From: Burkholderia sp. H160
Lineage (GTDB): Bacteria > Pseudomonadota > Gammaproteobacteria > Burkholderiales > Burkholderiaceae
Reading direction: 5' to 3'
DNA: 64,000 nucleotides
NCBI GenBank assembly: GCA_000173575.1
Contig: ABYL01000015.1
Location: forward strand, 18,643-82,642
A program made the translations under genes and the position numbers. Shown piece after piece: positions 1 to 8,162 of the stretch. Each line of letters starts with the position of its first letter. The stretch's first letter is position 1. Below the pieces are notes generated by a model. The model was given only the letters and a program-made list of their open reading frames with translations, searched no databases and was not told the origin of the DNA.

Positions 1-270
1 GTAATCCTTGATCAGATAATCGTGATCCGGCTTGTCAGTCCAACCGCAGCCCAACATGTCCAGGCCGACGACGCGGAAATGGCGCGCATAGGCCGCATAA
101 TTCGTGCTGAAATTCTCCAGGCTGCCAGCCGTGCCGTGCAACAGGATCACCACCGGCGCATCGGCAGGGCCGGCTTCCAGATAGCGCGTACCAACGCCGC
201 CGACATCGACCCACCCCAACTTGTGCGGCGTCTTGAACAGGTGTTGCCAGATGCTGGTGTGCTTCATCAT
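1..270 (-). CDS. alpha/beta hydrolase, N-terminal part (runs off window)
   Basis: The first 90 codons are visible; the gene continues beyond base 1. The start ATG shares an ATGA overlap with the stop of the preceding gene, so the two are probably translationally coupled. An alternative ATG lies one codon on. An HGTAG oxyanion-hole motif follows a beta strand at about residue 45, and a DMLGCGWTDKPD segment matches the strand-5/helix region of MhpC/HsaD-type C-C hydrolases, which cleave meta-ring-fission products. The nucleophile, acid and histidine lie outside the window. Because its partner has lost its triad, this is the likelier working hydrolase of the operon. Fold assignment is firm; substrate is unknown. 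Confidence 0.8.
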   Translation of the reverse strand, partial: MMKHTSIWQHLFKTPHKLGWVDVGGVGTRYLEAGPADAPVVILLHGTAGSLENFSTNYAAYARHFRVVGLDMLGCGWTDKPDHDYLIKDY

Positions 271-1124
271 GATGCAGGTCTCGCGGTGAGATCCACCGTC
301 AGAAAGCCGGTGACATTGCTATTGAACTCTTCCATCTTTTCATAGGGCACCCACAGGCCGCAGTTGCCATGGATATGGACGCGCGCCTTGGGAATCCGGG
401 TCAGCATGTACAGGGCGTTGTCGTAGTTAATCGTCTGGTTATTGCGGCCCCAGATAATCAGCGTCTCGGCCTGGATCTTGTGCAGGTCCTGCCACAACGG
501 CTCCAGCGTTTGTCCCGCCGCGCCACCCTTGCCTTCCGGCGCCTGGTTCATGAATTCAGGCTCGATGCTGGCCTCGTAACGCTCGCGCACCACCTCTTCC
601 GTCAGGATCGTCTTGTCATAGACTAGCGCTTCGAGATTGGCGCGCATGCGCTCCATGCTCGGGCCTTCGCCGCCATAGTAATTGTGCGTGGACGGCTTGG
701 GCGGCATCGGCTGGAACAGCGACAGGCCACCCGGCGAGCTGATCACCACCAGGCGATCGATCCGCTCGGGAAAATCGAGTGCCATCTTCAGCGCCACCGA
801 ACCGCCGGTCGCAAGACCCATCACATGTGCCTTGTCGATGCCCAGCGCGTCCAGCATGTCGCGGAAGGTATTCGCGTAGAAACTGGTGCGCGGTCCGTCT
901 ATCTGCGGCTTGTCGGATTTGCCGTAACCGGGCAGATCGACGATCAGCGTCCGGAAATGACGCGACAACGCTGCCAGATTGCGGCCAAAATTCCCCCATC
1001 CGAAAGCGCCCGGTGCGCCGCCGTGAATACACAGCAGCACGGGGCCGGAACCGGCTTCGTGGTAATGCACCCGGGTCGCACCGGCCTGCACGAATTTCGA
1101 GGTGTTATCTCTCGTCAAGGTCAT
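267..1124 (-). CDS. alpha/beta-hydrolase-fold protein with degenerate catalytic triad
   Basis: A 285-residue protein of the BphD/MhpC/HsaD family by length and motifs: oxyanion segment HGGAPGAFGWGNF at about 34-46, DLPGYGKSDKP at about 63-73, and the late WGR and CGxW segments. Active members need a Ser-Asp-His triad. Here the nucleophile elbow reads G-L-A-T-G-G (Ala105 for Ser), the acid position after WGR reads N-N-Q (Asn229 for Asp), and the usual CGHW reads CGLW (Leu257 for His). The codons were read on the DNA, so this is not a frame artefact. The gene lies between the MFS gene and the next hydrolase of the same operon. It may be a pseudoenzyme, a binding protein or a subunit partner of the downstream hydrolase. 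Confidence 0.85.
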   Translation of the reverse strand: MTLTRDNTSKFVQAGATRVHYHEAGSGPVLLCIHGGAPGAFGWGNFGRNLAALSRHFRTLIVDLPGYGKSDKPQIDGPRTSFYANTFRDMLDALGIDKAHVMGLATGGSVALKMALDFPERIDRLVVISSPGGLSLFQPMPPKPSTHNYYGGEGPSMERMRANLEALVYDKTILTEEVVRERYEASIEPEFMNQAPEGKGGAAGQTLEPLWQDLHKIQAETLIIWGRNNQTINYDNALYMLTRIPKARVHIHGNCGLWVPYEKMEEFNSNVTGFLTVDLTARPAS

Positions 1125-1201
1125 TGATATGTACTCCGTAATTTCATTGCTGGTGGTGCAAGCCGGTACCGCACACTGGCGGCACCGTCACGGTCCAACC
1201 A

Positions 1202-2482
1202 TCATGCGTTGCCGGCCTTCTCCGCCGGATAGCGGCCCATCAGCAGAATCCCCGCTGCACCGAGCAGACAGGCTGCCAGCGATACCTCGTGCACCAGGGT
1301 ATAAGAGTGGAGACGGTCGAACGCGAGGCCATACACGAACGGACCAGCCGCGCCGCCCAGCGTCGCCGCGCCGAACAGACAGCCGTAAATCGCGCCGAAT
1401 GAGCGCTTGCCGAAATACCGGCGCGCAAGGAACGGAATCAGATCGCCTTCCGAGCCCGTCGAAATGCCCAGGAGCAGCGCGGCCAGCAGGATCATCGAGG
1501 GCACATGCGACGCACTGGTCACGAAGATCACGAAGCCCAGCGCCCCGACGAGAAAGGCGGCACAGGCCACGAACGGACCAAACACACGGTCGAGCACCAC
1601 GCCCAGCCCGACCCGCGCAATCGCCAGACCCGCACCTACGAGACCCGCCGCCTCCGCGCCGACCGTGCGCCCGAGACCGCGGTCACTGGCGAACGGTGCA
1701 AGATGCACGAAGCCGCCGAGAATCGCGCCCGATATCACGAACATGACAATCGCGAGCAACCAGAAGCGATAGCCGCGCATCGCTTCGCGGAGCGTGAGCC
1801 CCGCCTCGACCGAAGCGGCCGCCTGCACATCCGCGGCAGAGTATTGCTGGGCCGGGAGATTGCGGAACATCACTCGATGCGCCGCGATGCCGAGCACTAG
1901 CGCGACCAACGCGCTCGCGCCATACCATTGGCGCCAGTCCATCATCGCGCCAAAGCGGTTGGCCGCGATCGGCGCCAGGAAGCCACCCAAACCGGTACCG
2001 ATCATCGCGAATCCGAGCGCCATGCCCAGGCGCTTGTCGAAGACGCGCGGCAACACGCCCAGATAGCCAGCCGCTGTCGTCCCGGCCCCGAAGAAGCCGA
2101 TCAGGAGCCCGACAATGGCGAAGTAGGCGTGATTGGCGGGGGCAACGGCAAGCGCGGCCATCGATATCGCCATGAACACGATCGCACCTGCCACGACCTT
2201 GCTCCAGCCCAGACGGTCAGCGAGAAAGCCGCCGACAGGCGCACCCAGTGCGGTCCCGACCATCGAGAACATCGGCAGTACCGCAACGTCGGCACGCCCC
2301 CATCCGAACGTCGCTGCCATCGGTTTCAGGAAGACGCCCGTGACGCTGAAAAACATCGGCCCGAAGCCGAACATCAGGCCAATGGCGGCACCGCAGACGA
2401 TCCATATGCTGGTGGCCTTGCTCAAGGGCGACACGGCCTCCAGCGCGGAGGGCATCATCTTGGTACTCAGTGGACTGCTCAT
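1202..2482 (-). CDS. MFS transporter
   Basis: A 426-residue, strongly hydrophobic protein with about 12 predicted membrane segments, typical of the major facilitator superfamily. The loop between segments 2 and 3 carries GGFLADRLGWSKV, the MFS motif GxLaDrxGrkxx. Context, between a porin and ring-cleavage hydrolases, suggests inner-membrane uptake of the aromatic substrate or release of an intermediate. The start follows an AGGAGAG ribosome site 13 bp after the porin stop, so porin and transporter form a pair. The substrate cannot be read from sequence. Confidence 0.85.
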   Translation of the reverse strand: MSSPLSTKMMPSALEAVSPLSKATSIWIVCGAAIGLMFGFGPMFFSVTGVFLKPMAATFGWGRADVAVLPMFSMVGTALGAPVGGFLADRLGWSKVVAGAIVFMAISMAALAVAPANHAYFAIVGLLIGFFGAGTTAAGYLGVLPRVFDKRLGMALGFAMIGTGLGGFLAPIAANRFGAMMDWRQWYGASALVALVLGIAAHRVMFRNLPAQQYSAADVQAAASVEAGLTLREAMRGYRFWLLAIVMFVISGAILGGFVHLAPFASDRGLGRTVGAEAAGLVGAGLAIARVGLGVVLDRVFGPFVACAAFLVGALGFVIFVTSASHVPSMILLAALLLGISTGSEGDLIPFLARRYFGKRSFGAIYGCLFGAATLGGAAGPFVYGLAFDRLHSYTLVHEVSLAACLLGAAGILLMGRYPAEKAGNA

Positions 2483-2494
2483 GAAGCTCTCCTG

Positions 2495-3625
2495 TTAGAA
2501 CAGGTGACGAATACCGATCTGCGCGACCGTCTGGCTCGACGTCGACGACGAACCCACACCGTTTGGCATCGAGGGCGATATCGAATACGGCGTCACTGCG
2601 AAGAAGTTACCCGCGTTGCTCGCGCCACCGAATGCATGCTGGTAGGTGCCGACGGCGAACACACCGGTGCGCTTCGACAGGCGATAGTCGATGCCGAACG
2701 TCGCGATATCGAATTTGCCGAGCTTGCGTTCATCGACGTAGGCGAGGCCGGCGCCCATCGTCAGTGCCGGTGAGGCATGCCAGCTCAGGCCGCCTTCATA
2801 GGCGTTCACCGTCACGGTGCCGTAGGCGCTTTTCGATGCGTTCGTATAGGTGTAGACAGCGTTGACCGAGAAGTCGCCGAACTTCACGAGCCCACCAAAG
2901 GCTGCGGTATAGATCGACTGTGCGTTCAGCGCGACTTGGGCGATCGTGCCTACGCCCGGTGCTTCGTTGCCGCCATCCACCTTCGTGAACGCCGCGCCGA
3001 ACGAATACGGCGCGTTGAAGCTGCCCGTCGGGCTGTACTTGAGACCTATGCTGAGCGTGCGCGGCACCGTAGGCGTGCCACCAAATGCACCTGCCACGTT
3101 GCTGAAGCCATACATTGCCCCGGCAGCGAAACCACCCAGATTCGGCGTTTCGTAGCGAACCGCGTTGTGCACCTGCTCGCCAGCCAGACGGTCGATGTCA
3201 TCGCCAAGATGGAACGAGTACATACCACCGATCTGTCCGGCGTTCGTGTAGAACGTCACATAGTCGTAGATGAAGTCGTAGTCGTTGCCGGCGAGCAGCG
3301 TACCGAACCGGTCGCTCGACAAACCGACGAATGCCCGCCGGCCAAACAGCGCACCGCCCTGCGATGCCGCACCCGAATTCAAGTCGAAGCCGTTTTCCAG
3401 CGTGAAGATTGCCTTCAGGCCGCCACCCAGGTCTTCCTTGCCCGTCAGGCCCCAGCGGTCCGACGACACCACGCCACTGTCCATCCTGACGTTGCTGTGA
3501 CCACCCGCGTTGCTGATGTAGGTGATACCGTCGTCGATCACCCCGTAGAGCGTGACGCTGCTTTGTGCATGCGCAGTGCCGGCGAACATCGCAGCGACCG
3601 CTGCCATCATTACCCGATGCTTCAA
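2495..3625 (-). CDS. Gram-negative general porin
   Basis: A 376-residue outer-membrane porin of the Burkholderiales OmpC-like family. A signal peptide ends at AHA, the mature protein begins QSSVTLYGVIDDG, and the C-terminus ends in phenylalanine (GIRHLF), the sorting signal of trimeric porins. I place the start at a TTG preceded by GGAGA with good spacing; a longer reading adds 21 residues that spoil the signal peptide. It probably admits the aromatic substrate of the surrounding operon. Confidence 0.9.
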   Translation of the reverse strand: MKHRVMMAAVAAMFAGTAHAQSSVTLYGVIDDGITYISNAGGHSNVRMDSGVVSSDRWGLTGKEDLGGGLKAIFTLENGFDLNSGAASQGGALFGRRAFVGLSSDRFGTLLAGNDYDFIYDYVTFYTNAGQIGGMYSFHLGDDIDRLAGEQVHNAVRYETPNLGGFAAGAMYGFSNVAGAFGGTPTVPRTLSIGLKYSPTGSFNAPYSFGAAFTKVDGGNEAPGVGTIAQVALNAQSIYTAAFGGLVKFGDFSVNAVYTYTNASKSAYGTVTVNAYEGGLSWHASPALTMGAGLAYVDERKLGKFDIATFGIDYRLSKRTGVFAVGTYQHAFGGASNAGNFFAVTPYSISPSMPNGVGSSSTSSQTVAQIGIRHLF

Positions 3626-3936
3626 CTTCTGTCTCCGAATACCATTTTTATTGACTGCTCTTTTGGATGCCGCACGCACCGAGCCCAACTCAGTTAGCCA
3701 TCAGGTGTCCGGCGTTTTCCACCCATTCGTCCTGCGCCATTGCCGGTGATGGGGTCAACAAAGCATACGGGGTGTCACCCACCCCTCAAAACAATATTTT
3801 TGCAGCTTGAATGAGCCAGAATCATGGAGGCGGTATTGTAATGAATGCCCAGAAACAAGGGAGGCCGCGACCGCTTTCGTTGCGTGCGCAACGAAAACGT
3901 CGTGGCCTTTCCGCCGGGCAAACACGCACCGCGCCC
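3626..3936. other. intergenic gap within the meta-cleavage operon
   Basis: A 311-bp stretch between the porin and the extradiol dioxygenase, both on the minus strand. No supported gene. It holds the perfect hairpin listed at 3875-3896 and a C-rich stretch around 3770-3790. A secondary promoter for the porin-MFS-hydrolase half is possible, but I see no convincing hexamers. Confidence 0.5.
3875..3896. repeat. perfect inverted repeat (hairpin) after the dioxygenase gene
   Basis: TTTCGTTGCG and CGCAACGAAA form two perfect 10-base arms around TG, 41 bp downstream of the dioxygenase stop. There is no T-run after the stem on either strand, so it is not a classical terminator. It could slow transcription, protect the upstream mRNA or bind a regulator. 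Confidence 0.5.
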
Positions 3937-4908
3937 TTAAATGGCCATCGTCCGGCTCACGAAACCGCCTTCGCCGTTGACTTCGACCGGCGCGCGCAAG
4001 CCCAGCCTGGCGGCAGACTCGATGTGTTCGCGCTGCTTGGCCTGGTTTTCAGGAGTTTCCCAACTGCGTACGTGCCCCCAAAAACTGAAGCCCCAAAGCT
4101 CCTCGGGCGTCCAGGTGGCACGGTCGATCGCTCGCCCGCCCCAACCCGCTTCCAGAAGGAACCCGCCGGGCGTTTTGGAGTAGAACGACAGCATATGATC
4201 ATTGGCATGCCGGCCGAGACTGGTCTGAATCATGCCCGGCATCGTCAACGCCTTGTCGTACAGACGGCCGACGTCGTCCATGAACTTGTATTCGACCATG
4301 ACGTGGTGCAGGAACCTGGAAGGCGTCTTGACCAGCGCCAGCGAATGATGCCGATCGTTGGTATGGATAAAACGCACCTTGATTTCCGTGTCCAGGTAGT
4401 CTGTCAGGCCAAACCCGAGCAACTTCATGTAGAAATGTTCCATTTCCACCAGCAAGGGTGTGCCGAGCACGACGTGACCGAGCCCCAGCGAACCGGTACG
4501 GAAGCCGCCAATCGGGCGGCCCGGCTTGAATTCGCTTTCGTCGATGCTACGGCCAGCAAAGAACTCGACGCGATTCTCATCCGGATCCAGCGCCCACAGC
4601 ATGTGCTGCACGCCGCGCACGGCACGCTCGGCCTCGCTGCTTTCGTGCACGGCAATGCCCGCTGCCGTCAATTCGCTACGCACCGTTTCCAGGGCTTCCA
4701 GGCTCTCGACTTTCATGCCGAGAAACCCGACGCCATTGCGCTGTGCCGGCTGCACCAGCATGCGCCAGGCGTAGTCGTCCATCCGCAGGCCGAGGCACTC
4801 GTTTGCCAGATCACGGACCTCGAAGCCCACATAATCCGATGCAAACGCACGCCATTCGGCCATATTGGTGGCGTCGATGCCCAGATAACCGATTTCGTCG
4901 ATTTTCAA
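3937..4908 (-). CDS. extradiol ring-cleavage dioxygenase (BphC/HsaC type)
   Basis: A 323-residue two-domain vicinal-oxygen-chelate protein, the usual length of type I extradiol dioxygenases that open catechols next to the two hydroxyls using Fe(II). The C-terminal domain carries the 2-His-1-carboxylate ligands: His145 in GLGHVVL, His201 or His202 in LHHVMVEY, and Glu253 in FLLEAGW. The start is a TTG eight bases after AGGAG; no ATG fits as well. It lies 66 bp after the flavin reductase gene. With that pair it makes the hydroxylation and ring-opening steps; the hydrolases downstream would cleave the product. Confidence 0.92.
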   Translation of the reverse strand: MKIDEIGYLGIDATNMAEWRAFASDYVGFEVRDLANECLGLRMDDYAWRMLVQPAQRNGVGFLGMKVESLEALETVRSELTAAGIAVHESSEAERAVRGVQHMLWALDPDENRVEFFAGRSIDESEFKPGRPIGGFRTGSLGLGHVVLGTPLLVEMEHFYMKLLGFGLTDYLDTEIKVRFIHTNDRHHSLALVKTPSRFLHHVMVEYKFMDDVGRLYDKALTMPGMIQTSLGRHANDHMLSFYSKTPGGFLLEAGWGGRAIDRATWTPEELWGFSFWGHVRSWETPENQAKQREHIESAARLGLRAPVEVNGEGGFVSRTMAI

Positions 4909-4974
4909 TTCGTTCTCCTATCTTCTATTCAGTAGACACGCCAGTACACGCCCGGCGCACCGACTTTCGCCTGA

Positions 4975-5592
4975 TCAGTTCGGGCGGGCAGTCTGCTCGC
5001 TCGGCAAACCTTGCGTCATCACGTATTCGCCGTTACTGAAGGTCAGCGGCTTGCCGTCAAAGTGTGCGTACTGCTTGACCTCGCCGATCAGGATCAGATG
5101 GTCACCTGCCTCCTGCACCGAAACGCGCTCGCATTCCAGTTGCGCGACCGCGCCGTGGATCAGCGGTGCACCACCGAGGCCGGCCTCCCACGACACCAGC
5201 TCAAATTTTTCCGGAAGGCCCTTGCCGAACCATTGCGAGACCTGCATCTGGTCTTGCGCGAGTATGTTCACCGCAAAATGCCCGGCGTTCTTGTAGGCTT
5301 CGACCTGCTTCGATTCGCGCCGGATCGACCACAAAATCAGCGGCGGATCCAGCGAAACCGAGGCAAAAGAATTCACCGTCATGCCAACCAGATCTTCACC
5401 GTGCCTGGCGGTAATGACCGTCACGCCCGTCGGATACCGGCCCAGACAGCGGCGAAACGCGCGGCTGTCATCGAGAGGTTGTCCGCGTTCGACCACGGGC
5501 CATTGCCCGCTGTTGCCGACGGCCGGTTGTACCTGTTGATCCACCATCATTTGTTTCGGCTCCTTCATGTCAGCCCGTGAGGTACGCGCCAT
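4975..5592 (-). CDS. flavin reductase, small component of two-component monooxygenase (HsaB-like)
   Basis: A 205-residue protein of the flavin-reductase-like FMN-binding family: GRYPTGVTVITA near 52-63, then GMTVNSFASVSLDPPLILW, the typical flavin-contact segment, and a late GEV motif. It should use NAD(P)H to supply reduced flavin to the monooxygenase encoded just upstream. Its ATG overlaps the stop of that gene (ATGA), so the two are coupled. The first 40 residues are longer than usual, and Met9, Met15 or Met16 could be the real start. Confidence 0.9.
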   Translation of the reverse strand: MARTSRADMKEPKQMMVDQQVQPAVGNSGQWPVVERGQPLDDSRAFRRCLGRYPTGVTVITARHGEDLVGMTVNSFASVSLDPPLILWSIRRESKQVEAYKNAGHFAVNILAQDQMQVSQWFGKGLPEKFELVSWEAGLGGAPLIHGAVAQLECERVSVQEAGDHLILIGEVKQYAHFDGKPLTFSNGEYVMTQGLPSEQTARPN

Positions 5593-6839
5593 CAGCGCCA
5601 GTAATTGGCCGCGGCGAAGTCCTGGACCTTGAATTCGGGTGCCGGCAGGCCCATCAACGCCCGCGAATACAAGCCCGCAGCGAATTCCTTACCACCTGTA
5701 CCGTGCACGCGGGCAGCCATCAGATTCCGGAAAATCAGTTGCATGGGATTGGTACTCAGCGAAGCCACCGCGCCAACCAACGGCCAGATGTCATGGAACG
5801 CATCGAAGCAGGCCGCGAACGCGTCGGCCGATTCGTAGCGCACACGCAGGCGATCCACATGAGAAACCGGCGTGCCCTTGCAGGCCTGATCGAATACGTG
5901 GCGCCAGCTGTTCAGCGTGCGGTTGCGGATATCGCTCACCCGCGTCAGGGCATCCGCGAACTTGAGATGAAGGAACGGATTGTCGGTCAGGCGTGCTCCG
6001 GTCCCCATTTTCGTCAGGCGATTGCGGGACTGTTCCTTGAACAGGTTCACACCTTCCATGGCCGTACCAATCACTGTGTTGGCGGCGGTCGAGAAGAACA
6101 CCGTCATCCAGGAAACGCCGCGGAACAGCGGCGTGTCGAGGACTTCGTAGCCGGCGTTGTTGTCGTTGATGACATCCGCAAGCACGTGAATGCGATGGTT
6201 CGGTACGAAGACCTTGTTGGCAATAACCGCCTTGCTGCCAGTACCGCGCAGGCCCTGCACGTCCCAGCTGTTGTGGTCGATGATCAGATCTTCGATCGGC
6301 ACCATGAAGTTGCGCTCGCCGCCGCCCAGCATCACGAAATGGGCGCAATCGACGCCGCTGGAGAAGGTCCACTTGCCATCGAGGATATAGCCGCCCTCGG
6401 TCGGCTCGGTCTTACCGAGCGGCGCGTACGAGCTGGATGCGCGGGCATCCGGGCCGTAGGTGCCCCAAAAATCCTCGTGCAGTTGCGGGTCCATCGCGGC
6501 AATTTCCAGCGCATGGCAGGTAATCTGGCCAGCGATCCAGGCAGCGGAGCTGTCGCACTGCGCGATCCGCATCAGGCCATCGAAGAAGTCCGCCGGAGAG
6601 AGTTCCAGACCGCCGTATTGCAGCGGCGTGAAGCTGCGGAACACGCCCGCATCGATCATCGCTTCGACGCTGGCGTCAGGCACGCGGCCCTCGCGCTCGG
6701 ATTGCTCGCGGCCGGCGCGCAGCACAGGCAGGATGGCATCGACTGCCTTCAGGAATTCCGCGCCGGTTTTCAGCGCGCGCTGGCGGTAAGCTTCGCCATT
6801 TGCAACCGTGAAAGGCTGGGTTTCGATCACTGCGTCCAT
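5592..6839 (-). CDS. flavin-dependent monooxygenase, acyl-CoA dehydrogenase fold (HsaA-like)
   Basis: A 415-residue group D flavin monooxygenase related to HsaA and p-hydroxyphenylacetate hydroxylase, which ortho-hydroxylate phenols using FMNH2 from a partner reductase. Visible features are an acyl-CoA-dehydrogenase-like N-terminal helical region, YGGLELSPADFFDGL near 99, AWIAGQITCHALE near 119-131, and a helical C-terminal half. It is the first gene of the minus-strand operon and faces the LysR gene across 112 bp. The paired reductase and the extradiol enzyme point to conversion of a monophenol to a catechol. No steroid genes lie nearby, so the substrate should not be assumed to be a steroid. 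Confidence 0.9.
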   Translation of the reverse strand: MDAVIETQPFTVANGEAYRQRALKTGAEFLKAVDAILPVLRAGREQSEREGRVPDASVEAMIDAGVFRSFTPLQYGGLELSPADFFDGLMRIAQCDSSAAWIAGQITCHALEIAAMDPQLHEDFWGTYGPDARASSSYAPLGKTEPTEGGYILDGKWTFSSGVDCAHFVMLGGGERNFMVPIEDLIIDHNSWDVQGLRGTGSKAVIANKVFVPNHRIHVLADVINDNNAGYEVLDTPLFRGVSWMTVFFSTAANTVIGTAMEGVNLFKEQSRNRLTKMGTGARLTDNPFLHLKFADALTRVSDIRNRTLNSWRHVFDQACKGTPVSHVDRLRVRYESADAFAACFDAFHDIWPLVGAVASLSTNPMQLIFRNLMAARVHGTGGKEFAAGLYSRALMGLPAPEFKVQDFAAANYWR

Positions 6840-6871
6840 GGTGTCTCTGTCGGTGTAGTTCGAATGGACAC

Positions 6872-6900
6872 AGTGTAGGTGGGGGAAGTCCGCAAGTTAA
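6872..6900 (-). promoter_or_regulatory. candidate sigma-70 promoter of the meta-cleavage operon
   Basis: Reading the minus strand, TTAACT is followed after exactly 17 bases by TACACT, each matching four of six consensus bases. The -10 lies 33 bases before the monooxygenase ATG. Weak hexamers fit a promoter that needs the LysR activator next to it. Confidence 0.45.
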
Positions 6901-6921
6901 AACGATTACTTGTCCGTTAAA

Positions 6922-6936
6922 ATGAGATGAACTCAT
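6922..6936. promoter_or_regulatory. candidate LysR-type binding site (T-N11-A dyad)
   Basis: ATGAG-atgaa-CTCAT is a perfect dyad containing the T-N11-A pattern typical of LysR family sites. It lies 16 bp before the LysR start codon and 22 bp beyond the -35 of the divergent operon promoter, where an autoregulating activator would bind. Confidence 0.4.
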
Positions 6937-6951
6937 GCAACACGAACTGGT

Positions 6952-7851
6952 ATGAAGCCTCTCCCTTCCCTCACGGCAGTCAAATATTTCGAGGTTTCCG
7001 CACGCCTGCAGAGCTTTACGGCGGCCGCTGCAGAGCTGCACGTGACCCAAGGTGCCGTCAGCCGCATGATCCAGACGCTGGAGGAGCAGCTCGAAGCCCG
7101 TCTGTTCGAGCGCAACGGCCGCTGGATTTCCCTGACGCCGGCGGGCAAGGTTTATCACGAGCAGATCACGGCGGGCCTGAACCAGATCGCCGAGGCGAGC
7201 CATGCGCTCCGCAGCGGTGCGGACATGCCGGCGCTCACGCTATCCGTCAACGCCGGTTTTTCACTTTGGCTGGTGCACAACATCAGCGATTTCCGCGCCG
7301 GGCACCCAGATATTCAAATCGACATCATGCTTCACGAGCTCGGGGACATCGATAACGATCCGCGCATCCACGCGCATATCCGCTATGGCTCGCCGCCCTG
7401 GCCAGGCTACGATTCAACCAGCTTGCTCGACAGCGCTGAAATGGTGGTAGTGTGCTCCCCACACATGAAGCACCTGGACCAGGTGCGGGAACCCGCTGAC
7501 TTGCTAAAGCAGCCCTTACTCAGCTTTGCCGGTTCGCGCCATGACCCGTGGCAAGATTTTTTCGAGCACAACGGACTTCAAATGCCCGACCTGGGCAAAT
7601 CTCCACGCTTCCTGCAAGTGCTGATGATGCGGGAAGCCGCCATCTCGGGCCTTGGCTTCACGGTGGTGCCCTTGTTTCTCTTCCAGCGGGATATTCGGGA
7701 AGGAAGGCTGGTACGCGTGCTTCCACATACCTGTCAAACCCATCAGGGCTACCACTTCATTCACCGCAAAGACGAAGACCTCAATCCGAGGGTCAAGACT
7801 TTCAAGAAATGGCTGCTGGCGCGATTGCGGAAGACAATTGATGGGCTTTGA
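6952..7851 (+). CDS. LysR-family transcriptional regulator (GcvA-like)
   Basis: A 299-residue protein with an N-terminal winged helix-turn-helix (about 5-64; AAAELHVTQGAVSRMIQTLE is the recognition region), a linker helix, and a two-lobed periplasmic-binding-protein-like effector domain. The N-terminal layout and the WxxF...FERNGR sequence resemble the GcvA branch. It is transcribed divergently from the ring-cleavage operon, so it probably activates that operon in response to the substrate or an intermediate. Confidence 0.92.
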   Translation: MKPLPSLTAVKYFEVSARLQSFTAAAAELHVTQGAVSRMIQTLEEQLEARLFERNGRWISLTPAGKVYHEQITAGLNQIAEASHALRSGADMPALTLSVNAGFSLWLVHNISDFRAGHPDIQIDIMLHELGDIDNDPRIHAHIRYGSPPWPGYDSTSLLDSAEMVVVCSPHMKHLDQVREPADLLKQPLLSFAGSRHDPWQDFFEHNGLQMPDLGKSPRFLQVLMMREAAISGLGFTVVPLFLFQRDIREGRLVRVLPHTCQTHQGYHFIHRKDEDLNPRVKTFKKWLLARLRKTIDGL

Positions 7852-8162
7852 TGGCAGCATCGCAGCCGATCTGCTGGGCTGTTCGGCGAAGATGAGGTTT
7901 CCAATGCCTCGACTAGCAGCATCTGAGCCTTTGTTCGGCCATGTTTCATCTGGCAGGCAGAAGTAGACGCGCCCCATCACTAAGCTCCGCAGATTGACAC
8001 GAAGCAGCCGCCCGAATGGCAACATGACGTAGTTAGCGAAGGGCGGCAGTTGGCCGCACTGAGTCTGACAGCGTCCGGCTCAGTTCGACCCTCAGCGGAC
8101 CTTGGAATCGGGGCAAGTGCTACGGCAGCTTGCAGACTTGAACGGCCATTCGAGCACGCGTG
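7852..8162. other. intergenic gap, nothing recognised
   Basis: A 311-bp stretch between the ends of the convergent LysR and XdhC genes. I see no supported gene, RNA or clear terminator stem with a T-run. Confidence 0.5.

Noticed and set aside
5577-6878. A 433-codon open frame on the plus strand
   Set aside because: It is the antisense shadow of the flavin monooxygenase gene; its translation is Arg/His/Ala-rich without domains. High GC content opens such frames.
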